A DNA stretch of 22,026 nt. It comes from a virus. Made by a program: the position numbers and the translations under genes. Shown one piece after another: positions 8,307 to 14,728 of this stretch. The stretch lies in IMG/VR virus record IMGVR_UViG_3300042890_001057, positions 1 to 22,026 of that record. One strand, 5' to 3'. Numbering within the stretch: position 1 is the stretch's first letter; the number at the start of each line of letters is the position of its first letter. The notes below the pieces were generated by a model. The model was given only the letters and a program-made list of their open reading frames with translations, made no database searches and had not been told where the DNA came from.

Positions 8307-9230
8307 TCATTCGTCAGCAAGACCCTTGAAGTAGTTAAGGTCTTCGTCCTCAGTATCAAATGGCACATCATCTGCGACCGACTTACGAGCCTTTGCAGCC
8401 TCGAAGTTTGGCCTCTGAGTAACAGAATCGGTGATCTGGTCCTTGACAGGAGCATCAGCCGAACCGAGACTTGCACCAAGAACGTCCTCAAGCTTCCGCT
8501 TGAGTTCGTCGTATGACTTGAAGTTCTTAGGATCCAGAACTTCCTTGAGAGAATGCTCGGACTTCCAAATCTTCTCAAGCTCTGCGTCATCATCAAGCAG
8601 AGGACCAGGAGTGTCAAACGATGAGGTATCGTAGTTGACATAACCAGCAACCATCTTAGAACGGAGCTTGAAGTTAGCACCAGACCAGAAATCGAACGGG
8701 TTGAGAGGCTTGTCGCCTTCATACTCGGGATTCATAGCAGAGGTAAGCTTGTCGAAAATCTTCTTGCCGAACTTGTACAAGAAGACCTTGCCTTCGTTAG
8801 CAGGATTAGAAGGATCCTTCACCACATAGATGTTAGCAACATAGTGGAGACGGCGCTTCTGCTCACGGGCCTGCTTACGCTGCCATGAGTTTTCATCGCT
8901 TGAAGCATTCCAAAGCTGAGAGTTAAATTCGGACACAGGATCCTTCTGTCCGAGAGAGGTAAGCGAGTTCTCAATGAACCACTTACCGGTAGGGCCCTTG
9001 AAGCCATGATCGAAATAGCGAATCCAAGGAAGAGCGTCATCGCCATCTACTGCGGGTGCAGGCAGGAAGCGAAAGACCGCCATGCCGTTGCCGGCCTTAT
9101 CGCGGTTGAGCTTCCAATAGCGATCATCTTCCGCACGGCCTTCGCCCTGAGGTTGATTGATCTTTTCGATTTCCTTGGTAAGACGACCAATATCGGCCGA
9201 AGACTTCTTGAGGGATGCAAAGTTTGACAT
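8307..9230 (-). CDS. 32: Single-stranded DNA-binding protein gp32
   Basis: A 307-residue relative of T4 gp32, which coats ssDNA in replication, recombination and repair. It has the N-terminal LAST-like cooperativity motif (SLKKSS), a core with 'RFLPAPA', 'KRRLHYVANIYVVKDPSNPANEGKVFLYKFGKKIFDKL' features and 'FDFWSGANFKLRSKMVAGYVNYD', and an acidic tail (DTEDEDLNYFKGLADE) for partner proteins. There are no cysteines, so the T4 zinc motif is absent. The start at 9230 has GGAGA upstream; a longer frame from 9314 would read through the promoter and is rejected. It has its own promoter at 9264-9292 and uses more C-ending codons than the structural genes, as expected for high expression. Confidence 0.95.
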   Translation of the reverse strand: MSNFASLKKSSADIGRLTKEIEKINQPQGEGRAEDDRYWKLNRDKAGNGMAVFRFLPAPAVDGDDALPWIRYFDHGFKGPTGKWFIENSLTSLGQKDPVSEFNSQLWNASSDENSWQRKQAREQKRRLHYVANIYVVKDPSNPANEGKVFLYKFGKKIFDKLTSAMNPEYEGDKPLNPFDFWSGANFKLRSKMVAGYVNYDTSSFDTPGPLLDDDAELEKIWKSEHSLKEVLDPKNFKSYDELKRKLEDVLGASLGSADAPVKDQITDSVTQRPNFEAAKARKSVADDVPFDTEDEDLNYFKGLADE

Positions 9231-9263
9231 TGTATGTTCTCCGTATGACAGTGTATGTTGAGT

Positions 9264-9292
9264 ATAATAGCACAGGAATCTCCCTGTGTCAA
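9264..9292 (-). promoter_or_regulatory. Sigma70-like promoter of gp32 with internal palindrome
   Basis: On the minus strand TTGACA (9287-9292) and TATTAT (9264-9269) are separated by exactly 17 bases, with TGC just before the -10 (extended -10). The spacer carries a perfect inverted repeat CACAGG-N6-CCTGTG (9271-9288) that could be an operator. The -35 includes the TGA stop of gp59. The leader is about 30 bases. Confidence 0.85.
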
Positions 9293-9888
9293 GTGTATAT
9301 AGTATCTTCCACATGAGATTTCAAGAGGTCTGCGAACTTTTTTTTGTCTATCTGTGGAAGAATAAACGGCGCAAACTTCTTGGCTTTGAAGCTAATCTTA
9401 GACCAAATGAAATCATCTGGTAGTTTAGCATCAAACTTCGGAACGAACTGGATAAAATAGTTGAGTATCACAAAGGTCTGATAAGATATAGATCCAGACA
9501 TTAGAGTCGGTATAATGTTTGGATATTGACTATCAAACCGTAAGGCGGGTTTGATATCTCCTATCGTCGCCAGTTCGTTCCGAAATACGTAAGACATGGA
9601 TTGATTGGTTTTCATATATGCCTTTGTGTTATCAAAGGCTTCATCATCAAGGAGGTCACCAACCCATGTCTTATCTTTTAGTAAGTTGGCCACTAGGTGA
9701 TCCTGCATGTTATCGCAGTTTCGTGCCAACTTTTCAAACTGAAACCTATCTCTCCTTGAGAGGTAAGTTTCCTTGCTAACGTGCCTTGTCTTACCATTAT
9801 ACTTGAAGTAATCGTAAGAGTCAAGATTAAAATGGTTTTTTAAAGCAAGATAGAGACAGAATGTTTCATATCCACTTAGTCTTGCCAT
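9289..9888 (-). CDS. 59: Helicase loader gp59
   Basis: A 199-residue relative of T4 gp59 (217 residues), which loads the gp41 helicase onto gp32-coated forks. The pattern 'YLALKNHFNLDSYDYFKYNGKTR' then 'SRRDRFQFEKLARNCDN', 'LVANLLKDKTWVGDLLDDEA' and 'ISYQTFVILNYFIQFVPKFD' follows the gp59 order (compare T4 'KYDVIKYNW', 'RRDKYFFQKLSEKY', 'NLVANQDAWIGDI', 'SFETFILLDSFL'). It is encoded immediately upstream of gp32, its binding partner, as in T4 relatives. It overlaps the upstream nucleotidyltransferase-like gene by 13 bases. Its stop codon lies inside the -35 box of the gp32 promoter. Confidence 0.9.
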   Translation of the reverse strand: MARLSGYETFCLYLALKNHFNLDSYDYFKYNGKTRHVSKETYLSRRDRFQFEKLARNCDNMQDHLVANLLKDKTWVGDLLDDEAFDNTKAYMKTNQSMSYVFRNELATIGDIKPALRFDSQYPNIIPTLMSGSISYQTFVILNYFIQFVPKFDAKLPDDFIWSKISFKAKKFAPFILPQIDKKKFADLLKSHVEDTIYT

Positions 9889-10628
9889 TCGTCAATCCAA
9901 GTTGTTGGAACAGCATAACCACCGCCACCACCTTTAGCAACAATCTTAGCATTGTTACTCAAAGCACGGTACAGGATATCACCGAGAGTGGGTGCTTCCT
10001 CTTCTTTGAAGACGCCAGTATAGCCACGATCAATAAACTTATTCACACGCCATTCCTGAACATTCTTACTGTTCTGGACAATAAGGTGCTTCTTGATAAT
10101 CGCATTATAAATCTTGCGAGTGATGTAAAGTTTACCTTCGCTGTATGAAGTCATGCAGTGGACATAATCAAAGTCATTGATCAAGTCCTTGCGCGTCAAG
10201 TGCTTTGTGAAAATAAACTGAACCCAATGGTCTTTTGAAGTCCAAACTTCTTCGACCTTATCGTTGTTACGGACATAATCATCCGTCTTGTTTTGAATAG
10301 AAGGAGTCCAGGCTTTCATCAACTCACGAATAGCAGATTGCTTTCGCTCATGGAGATCAGGATAGGAAGGATCACCAAGCACAAAGATATCAATATCCTT
10401 ATACTTCTCACCTTGAAGCTCAGATGCCCAGCAACCACCAGCAATAACAATATCAGAGTTTCGCTTGATCCAATTTGGGAGCAACATCTCAATAGTTTTC
10501 TTCACGGCCATCAGTTGCCGCGTTTCATCATCATCAAAAACTTCGCTTGTGTGTGTCATAGTTTTTCCATAATCATAATACCAATCTGGCGGCTTTGGTG
10601 TGGTCAGATAACTTTTAGGTATCAGCAT
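9876..10628 (-). CDS. Nucleotidyltransferase-like protein (Pol beta fold)
   Basis: A 250-residue protein with the Pol-beta superfamily signature: 'IVIAGGCWASELQGEKYKDIDIFVLG' features at about 60-85, where G64-G65 form the nucleotide-binding turn and D78/D80 are the paired metal-binding aspartates (DID). The rest has charged helices and no recognised tRNA- or antibiotic-binding domain. It lies between gp33 and gp59, coupled to gp33 by TAATG at 10626-10630 and overlapping gp59 by 13 bases. The substrate cannot be read from sequence; nucleotide transfer to an RNA, a protein or a small molecule are all open. A third catalytic acid is not obvious, so activity is unproven. Confidence 0.7.
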   Translation of the reverse strand: MLIPKSYLTTPKPPDWYYDYGKTMTHTSEVFDDDETRQLMAVKKTIEMLLPNWIKRNSDIVIAGGCWASELQGEKYKDIDIFVLGDPSYPDLHERKQSAIRELMKAWTPSIQNKTDDYVRNNDKVEEVWTSKDHWVQFIFTKHLTRKDLINDFDYVHCMTSYSEGKLYITRKIYNAIIKKHLIVQNSKNVQEWRVNKFIDRGYTGVFKEEEAPTLGDILYRALSNNAKIVAKGGGGGYAVPTTWIDEWQD

Positions 10629-10858
10629 TAGACAGGTAGTTTATATGTGTTCGACTTCGGTAAGAAATGTAACTCTTCGGCTTCAATCTTAATCTTGGAC
10701 TTCAACGCACCAGATATCATCTTGGCAGCAACTTCCACTTCTAATCCAATCTCATCACAATACTCAATCACTGCTTCCATATAACTGATACTCTTGTTCT
10801 TCGCAATCGTTTCAATCTTGAACGAGAAAGTTGTCACTTCATCTTTGGAGGGTGCCAT
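10628..10858 (-). CDS. 33: Late transcription coactivator gp33-like
   Basis: A 76-residue protein matching the compact gp33 of T4-like phages. A helical segment 'NKSISYMEAVIEYCDEIGLEVEVAAKMISGALKSKIKIEAEELHFLP' features (about 18-67) ends in 'KSNTYKLPV'. Gp33 bridges host RNA polymerase and the sliding clamp for transcription from gp55-dependent late promoters. Its presence agrees with the TATAAATA promoters in this window. It starts at the base after the stop of the HtrA-like gene and ends in TAATG shared with the next gene. It is shorter than T4 gp33 (112 residues), as is common outside the T-even group. Confidence 0.8.
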   Translation of the reverse strand: MAPSKDEVTTFSFKIETIAKNKSISYMEAVIEYCDEIGLEVEVAAKMISGALKSKIKIEAEELHFLPKSNTYKLPV

Positions 10859-11911
10859 TTACTTGGCCTTATCCGGTTCATATTCTTTTGAGAGCTTATA
10901 GTTTGTAATCACATCGATCATTTGCTTTTCACCATTTCTTTCGATTAGGACTTTGATCTTTTCATCAGCGCCGCTCATTGTGGCCATTTCGGAAACTAAA
11001 CTGTTAACATCCTTAACTACCAACCCAGCAGGATGATTGTTTGGAGTGTAGATAGCCAGTATCTTATCATCAACTTTGATTCCAGCCTTATCAGCAGCGC
11101 CATTCGCATCAAGTGAGTTTACTATAACAGAGTTGCCGTCATCTGTCAACCCAATACTTACATTCATTGCTCTCCATCTTACTTCACCGAACATTTGGAA
11201 ATCACCAAGGACTTTCTTGAGTAGAACGGATGGAATACAGAATCCATATGAGCCACCTTTTCCTTCAAACATGAGTTCGCTAACACAGATAACTTCACCG
11301 TATTCGTTGAAGACAGGGCCTCCTGAGTTGCCTTGGAAAATCTTAGCGTCCACTTGATCTACATACTTTGGATTTGGTCCTACGCGACGATTTTTGGAAG
11401 ACATGATACCTTCGGAAACTGTCCAAGTGAGTCCCCACGGATGACCGATAACAACTACCTTACTGCCTTCTTCCACTTCACGACTATCACCAATCGGAAG
11501 AATAACTGCTCCCTCATGTTTCTTAAACTCGTCCCACTTCTTTAATTTAAGAATGGCAATATCAACAATAGGATCGGTGCTGATAACCTCAGCATCATAG
11601 CGAGTTTGGTCATGAGCAGACACGACCGTTATTGCGCCATTGCCTTGAATAACATGATCATTTGTAACGATTAGATTCTCACCTATAATGAATCCAGTAC
11701 CGATACCTCCATTTGCGGTATCAAGTTTGTTTTCTATGAGAACGGTACCTTTTTTAACCTCACGAACAAGATGTTCCGTGCTTTTTATGGAACCAAAACC
11801 GCCTGTATACATGACAATAAATGCTGTAATGAACGATATTATGATTATATAAATGATTAGAAGAGAATGTCTTATAAGCGATAGAGAGTTTTGGATAAAA
11901 CAATTTTTCAT
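10859..11911 (-). CDS. Membrane-anchored HtrA/DegP-like serine protease with PDZ domain
   Basis: A 350-residue protein. Residues about 12-36 form one transmembrane anchor (SLLIIYIIIISFITAFIVMY), placing the rest in the periplasm. Residues about 45-240 are a trypsin-like protease with intact triad H86 (TNDHVI), D117 (DPIVDIAIL) and S196 (QGNSGGPV). Residues about 245-340 form one PDZ domain (LDANGAADKAGIKVDDKILAI). This is the layout of DegS: anchor, protease, single PDZ. It is the last membrane gene of an operon with TolQ- and TolR-like proteins and overlaps the two-TM gene by four bases (ATGA). Likely role: periplasmic quality control or cleavage of an envelope target, possibly governed by the channel pair. 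The target is unknown. Confidence 0.85.
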   Translation of the reverse strand: MKNCFIQNSLSLIRHSLLIIYIIIISFITAFIVMYTGGFGSIKSTEHLVREVKKGTVLIENKLDTANGGIGTGFIIGENLIVTNDHVIQGNGAITVVSAHDQTRYDAEVISTDPIVDIAILKLKKWDEFKKHEGAVILPIGDSREVEEGSKVVVIGHPWGLTWTVSEGIMSSKNRRVGPNPKYVDQVDAKIFQGNSGGPVFNEYGEVICVSELMFEGKGGSYGFCIPSVLLKKVLGDFQMFGEVRWRAMNVSIGLTDDGNSVIVNSLDANGAADKAGIKVDDKILAIYTPNNHPAGLVVKDVNSLVSEMATMSGADEKIKVLIERNGEKQMIDVITNYKLSKEYEPDKAK

Positions 11912-12501
11912 GGCTGTTTTCCTTTCGGAGGTGGTGCCCCCTGTTCTACAATTTCCAGATCACCAGGTGTCTTTGGTTTGTAGGTGTCTTTTTGATTAGA
12001 TAATAGTTTATTCATTATGTCATTCATGAGAACACCAATCTCACTCAAATCATCCATGCCTTGTTGACCTTCACCGCTGCCTTCTTTAGGCGGTATGCCA
12101 TTTATACGAACTTCTTTACCTTCAGCCATAGCCTGTTTTGCTTTCTCAAACTGAGCAGCGCGGTTGTTCGAATACTCCACATAGAATGTCTTTGGTGCTA
12201 TGCGTGGATATAAGTATTTATACGATTCGAGTTTTTCAGTCAAAAATATTGATATATAAATGCCGCCTTTGTCTGTAGACGATGGATTAACAATCACAAC
12301 AGAAGCAAGAGTACCTTTGACTTCATTTGGTTCTTCTGCGGGCCATCCTTTTACACCATCAAGTGCGAAATATACACAGTTAGCAAGAACAACAAACAAC
12401 GCAATAGAAGCAAACTTCACAAGAGAGTTATTCCAATACAAGGATATTGCCATCACAGCAACAGCAAATAGTGCGAATACTAATAGAAATGTCTGTGTCA
12501 T
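11908..12501 (-). CDS. Two-TM membrane protein of the TolQR-HtrA operon, unknown function
   Basis: A 197-residue protein with two N-terminal hydrophobic helices (about 4-24, LLVFALFAVAVMAISLYW, and about 28-48, VKFASIALFVVLANCVYFAL), so both ends probably lie on the same side. The soluble part (about 50-197) starts 'GWPAEEPNEVKGTLASVVIVNP', continues with beta-like 'GGIYISIFLTEKLESYKYLYPRIAPKTFYVEY', then a charged helix and a Pro/Gly-rich tail ending PPPKGKQP. I do not recognise the family. It is fused into the operon by four-base overlaps on both sides (11908-11911 and 12498-12501). Strict coupling suggests a stoichiometric partner of the channel or the protease. Confidence 0.8.
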   Translation of the reverse strand: MTQTFLLVFALFAVAVMAISLYWNNSLVKFASIALFVVLANCVYFALDGVKGWPAEEPNEVKGTLASVVIVNPSSTDKGGIYISIFLTEKLESYKYLYPRIAPKTFYVEYSNNRAAQFEKAKQAMAEGKEVRINGIPPKEGSGEGQQGMDDLSEIGVLMNDIMNKLLSNQKDTYKPKTPGDLEIVEQGAPPPKGKQP

Positions 12502-13142
12502 TGTAATCCTCTCTCGCCTCTAACAGAAACGAAATCACTCATAGTGCGAATGATATTCTTTTGATCATCCATTACAAAGCGTATCGCAGTCTTTTCTTGC
12601 CATACAAAATCCATCTTCATGTGTATGGTCTTCTCGACCACAAGACTTGGGTTAATTTTTATCACTTCAACAACTAAAGGAACTTCAATCGGCTCATCAA
12701 CAGGTAGCCCCAAGTTGCTTTGAGCACTCAAGCATGAGTATAGATGTAAGTTCACGACATATTCACCAGGAAATGTACCGCGCAGTGTTATGTACTCTTT
12801 GTTATCTGGATCAATAACAACTTCTTCTCCGTTGATATCGTATACGCTTCTACGCTTACCCATATCATCACGCTCGAAATACATTAGACCAGATTCTGGT
12901 ATTTTGTACGATACGATATTGTTTAATGGATCACGCACCCACAGATCAACATCACAATCAACAGCCTCAGGCCATTCCAATGTGATTATGTAGTCGGCAT
13001 TTTTCTTAATGCCTTCGTTGTTCTTTGTGATTGGTGCTATGAGAAGAGTTGTGAGTATGAACAGGACAACTGTGCCTGTCAATAAATTGATCAGTAGGTC
13101 AATATATGCGGTACGAAAGTCAAACTTCTTATGATTTATCAT
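12498..13142 (-). CDS. TolR/ExbD-like channel partner with beta-rich periplasmic domain
   Basis: A 214-residue protein with a single N-terminal membrane helix (about 14-37) whose opening 'FDFRTAYIDLLINLLTG' resembles ExbD/TolR/MotB stators. These carry an essential Asp just inside the helix, here D15. The periplasmic part (about 48-214) is not a TolR-type domain. It contains 'ITLEWPEAVDCDVDLWVRDPLNNIVSY' features and 'LRGTFPGEYVVNLHLYSC', which suggests a beta-sandwich. The gene overlaps the TolQ-like gene by 14 bases and the next gene by four. The pair is predicted to form a proton- or sodium-driven membrane motor. The novel periplasmic domain would decide what it acts on. Confidence 0.75.
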   Translation of the reverse strand: MINHKKFDFRTAYIDLLINLLTGTVVLFILTTLLIAPITKNNEGIKKNADYIITLEWPEAVDCDVDLWVRDPLNNIVSYKIPESGLMYFERDDMGKRRSVYDINGEEVVIDPDNKEYITLRGTFPGEYVVNLHLYSCLSAQSNLGLPVDEPIEVPLVVEVIKINPSLVVEKTIHMKMDFVWQEKTAIRFVMDDQKNIIRTMSDFVSVRGERGLQ

Positions 13143-13593
13143 CGTAGATCACCACATACAATAATGTCTTGGTGATCAGGCTTGATAGAATACCGACAGC
13201 ATTAGTATATAGCGCGATTCCCAATCCAACAGACATGTTAGCAAGTAACTTGGCCAGACTTGTCGCATCGGTAACTGAGGCCGAGGTGATGCCTGACGAT
13301 AAGAGGTAAATGAAGCCAATAACGGTACCTAACATACCGAGCGCCAACATCTGTTCGGAACCAAACCAAACAGCATCGATCAACTTTTTATTATCTCTTG
13401 TCTTGTTTGTGTATGCGATAAATCCAATCGCAGCAAGGGCTGTAATATACAACACCCCAAGCAAAGATGTGATCAGCGTCACATCATCGTGCCAAATCTT
13501 TTCGGTGATGCCAGCATATGTTGCCCAGTAAAAGGCAGTGGCGGAAGCAAGGACAGATACCCACCAAATGTATAAGGGTCTAACTAATTTCAT
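13129..13593 (-). CDS. TolQ/ExbB/MotA-family ion-channel protein
   Basis: A 154-residue protein with four predicted membrane helices (about 8-27, 38-60, 84-101, 118-149). The family signature is in the last two: 'MLALGMLGTVIGFIYLLSSG' (compare 'LGLLGTV.Gi...F' in TolQ/ExbB) and 'LANMSVGLGIALYTNAVGILSSL' (compare 'ia.AL..T..Gl..aipa'). It lacks the extended cytoplasmic domain of MotA and the long tail of ZorA, so it is a minimal version. AAGGA lies seven bases before the ATG. It is the first gene of a four-gene envelope operon that ends with an HtrA-like protease. Phage-encoded members of this family are not something I know to be common. Confidence 0.8.
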   Translation of the reverse strand: MKLVRPLYIWWVSVLASATAFYWATYAGITEKIWHDDVTLITSLLGVLYITALAAIGFIAYTNKTRDNKKLIDAVWFGSEQMLALGMLGTVIGFIYLLSSGITSASVTDATSLAKLLANMSVGLGIALYTNAVGILSSLITKTLLYVVIYDDKS

Positions 13594-13644
13594 ACGAATA
13601 TCCTTCTAATGATTTAGTATTTAGACATTTGGTGGGTGTTAGGG

Positions 13645-13896
13645 TTAATCGCTCTTTGAAACGAACTCGTTCAACTTCTTTGCCATTTCGATGACCTGTG
13701 CTTCATCAAAGACCGGTACAGAAGGGAACGGAGGAAATTCGGCATCCCGACCCTTGTCGTGTAACATACGAGCCTTTTCACAAGCCATGTTCCAATCATT
13801 TTCAATCTTGATTCGCATATTCATACTCTGCTCGGACAGAATAGACTGTGCCATAGCCAGCAGGTCAAAACGAAGTTCGTAAGGTGTCTTTGTCAT
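13645..13896 (-). CDS. Small conserved phage protein, function unknown
   Basis: An 83-residue soluble, helical protein: 'TPYELRFDLLAMAQSILSEQ' then 'IENDWNMACEKARMLHDKGRDAEFPPFPSVPVFDEAQVIEMAKKLNEFV'. Proteins beginning 'TPYElR.ellklA' occur in many T4-like phages without an assigned function. The leader AATAAACAAAGGAAACACAC is nearly identical to the leader of the gene starting at 19315, with AAAGGAAA as ribosome site. It follows the DUF992 gene by 17 bases and precedes the channel operon by 51 bases. Confidence 0.8.
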   Translation of the reverse strand: MTKTPYELRFDLLAMAQSILSEQSMNMRIKIENDWNMACEKARMLHDKGRDAEFPPFPSVPVFDEAQVIEMAKKLNEFVSKSD

Positions 13897-13913
13897 GTGT
13901 GTGTTTCCTTTGT

Positions 13914-14369
13914 TTATTGCAGAGTTAATGCGGCAACGGCAGCAGCGACATTAAGTCCTGTCTGACCCTGCACACTGAGAGGCTGTAGTGCAATGTTGTT
14001 ATTCAGCCCACCAACGAGAGCGTTAGCTCCCAATCCAGCAACTACGGTTGCTTCGGCATTAACGCCAATATAGGTACCAGAAAGATCAGCACCAGAACCG
14101 GTTGGCGACATTACGATCCATGCGATGACCTTATTGTCAGTATATCCAATATCAACACCAATCTTGGTGATGTTGCCCTTGTACTTGGTCTTCTTTCCAT
14201 TAGAAGCAGTAAATACGCAATCAACCTTCTTGCTTGAGCCAATAACCCAACCCCAGCCAGAATGTACCTTGCATGAAAGAACACCAGTCTTAAGTTCAGC
14301 AGCATTAGCAGATGAGGTTGCAGCGAGTAGACCCAGTGAAATTAGGGCCGCAGTGAAAAACTTCTTCAT
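13914..14369 (-). CDS. DUF992 family periplasmic protein
   Basis: A 151-residue protein with a clear Sec signal peptide (MKKFFTAALISLGLLAATSS, cut after ANA at about 23). The mature part follows the DUF992 pattern: 'AELKTGVLSCKV...GWVIGSSKKVDCVF' with C33 and C51, then 'GTYIGVNAEATVVAGLGANALVGG' and the strongly conserved ending 'IALQPLSVQGQTGLNVAAAVAALTL'. DUF992 proteins are small exported proteins common in Rhizobiales and of unknown function. A copy in a phage is a likely host-derived gene and a host pointer. CGGAGA lies nine bases upstream of the ATG. It is directly downstream of the tmRNA. Confidence 0.9.
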   Translation of the reverse strand: MKKFFTAALISLGLLAATSSANAAELKTGVLSCKVHSGWGWVIGSSKKVDCVFTASNGKKTKYKGNITKIGVDIGYTDNKVIAWIVMSPTGSGADLSGTYIGVNAEATVVAGLGANALVGGLNNNIALQPLSVQGQTGLNVAAAVAALTLQ

Positions 14370-14397
14370 TATTATATTCTCCGTTATGTTAAATGGT

Positions 14398-14728
14398 GGA
14401 GGGATTCTGTTTCCAAGCTCCCTCCGGGCTCATGTTAGGCTGCGAGAGCCATACGAGGTGCAAAATTATCGTTTGCAACTATTGTTTTGCGCTTGAAGTA
14501 GTCGCCTACTATTATCTCCAGTTACCTATTTCACTCTTGTCGATCCTGTTTCGCCCCCATCAGAGATACACCATACTGGTGGTATTAGTATGATTTATTC
14601 CCACATTCACAGCCTTACAAGTCATACAGTAGGTCGTGGTGTATCTTTGGTGGAGGCGCGGGGTACTGCCCCCCGGTCCAAGTAGTCTTTCAGTTTCCTT
14701 CATCGATAATATTTGCGAATGAATAGGG
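14398..14728 (-). ncRNA. ssrA: Circularly permuted two-piece tmRNA (alphaproteobacterial type)
   Basis: Read on the minus strand, the acceptor piece comes first (about 14728 to 14648) and ends GCGCCTCCACCA. It carries a T-arm of stem CGGGG/CCCCG around loop GGCAGTA (14659-14675). A linker (14647-14559) follows, folded by a perfect 10-bp stem AGATACACCA/TGGTGTATCT that brings the two ends together. The coding piece then starts at 14558 with GGGGGCGAAACAGGATCGAC. GGGGGCG pairs with CGCCTCC, leaving the G3-U wobble that marks alanine tRNA identity. CAAGAGT (14533-14539) pairs with ACTACTTG (14679-14686) as the start of P2, with one bulge. PK1 is AGTAG-GCGA-CTACT with loop GCG pairing to CGC (14489-14491). 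The tag frame follows, then a 7-bp hairpin (14398-14425). The outer ends of both pieces are estimates. Confidence 0.93.
14435..14476 (-). other. tmRNA tag reading frame (ANDNFAPRMALAA)
   Basis: The resume codon GCA is at 14474-14476, preceded by CAATAGTT, which matches the conserved upstream context (E. coli AAUAGUCGCAAACGA). The frame reads A-N-D-N-F-A-P-R-M-A-L-A-A and stops at TAA (14435-14437). The AND opening and the ALAA ending are those of standard SsrA degradation tags recognised by ClpX and ClpA. Confidence 0.93.

Noticed and set aside
8240-8722. A 160-codon minus-strand frame rich in Ser, Arg and Leu
   Set aside because: It lies wholly over gp32 in another frame, crosses the strong terminator at 8264-8289 and has the biased composition of a shadow frame.
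12215-12222. Another exact TATAAATA on the minus strand
   Set aside because: It is inside the coding sequence of the two-TM protein (Tyr-Lys-Tyr codons) and far from any start codon, so chance in AT-rich coding DNA is the better explanation.
10859-13593. The idea that the channel operon is a Zorya defence system
   Set aside because: ZorA has a long cytoplasmic tail and ZorB an OmpA-like peptidoglycan domain, and ZorC/D/E are needed. None of these is seen; only the channel family is shared.
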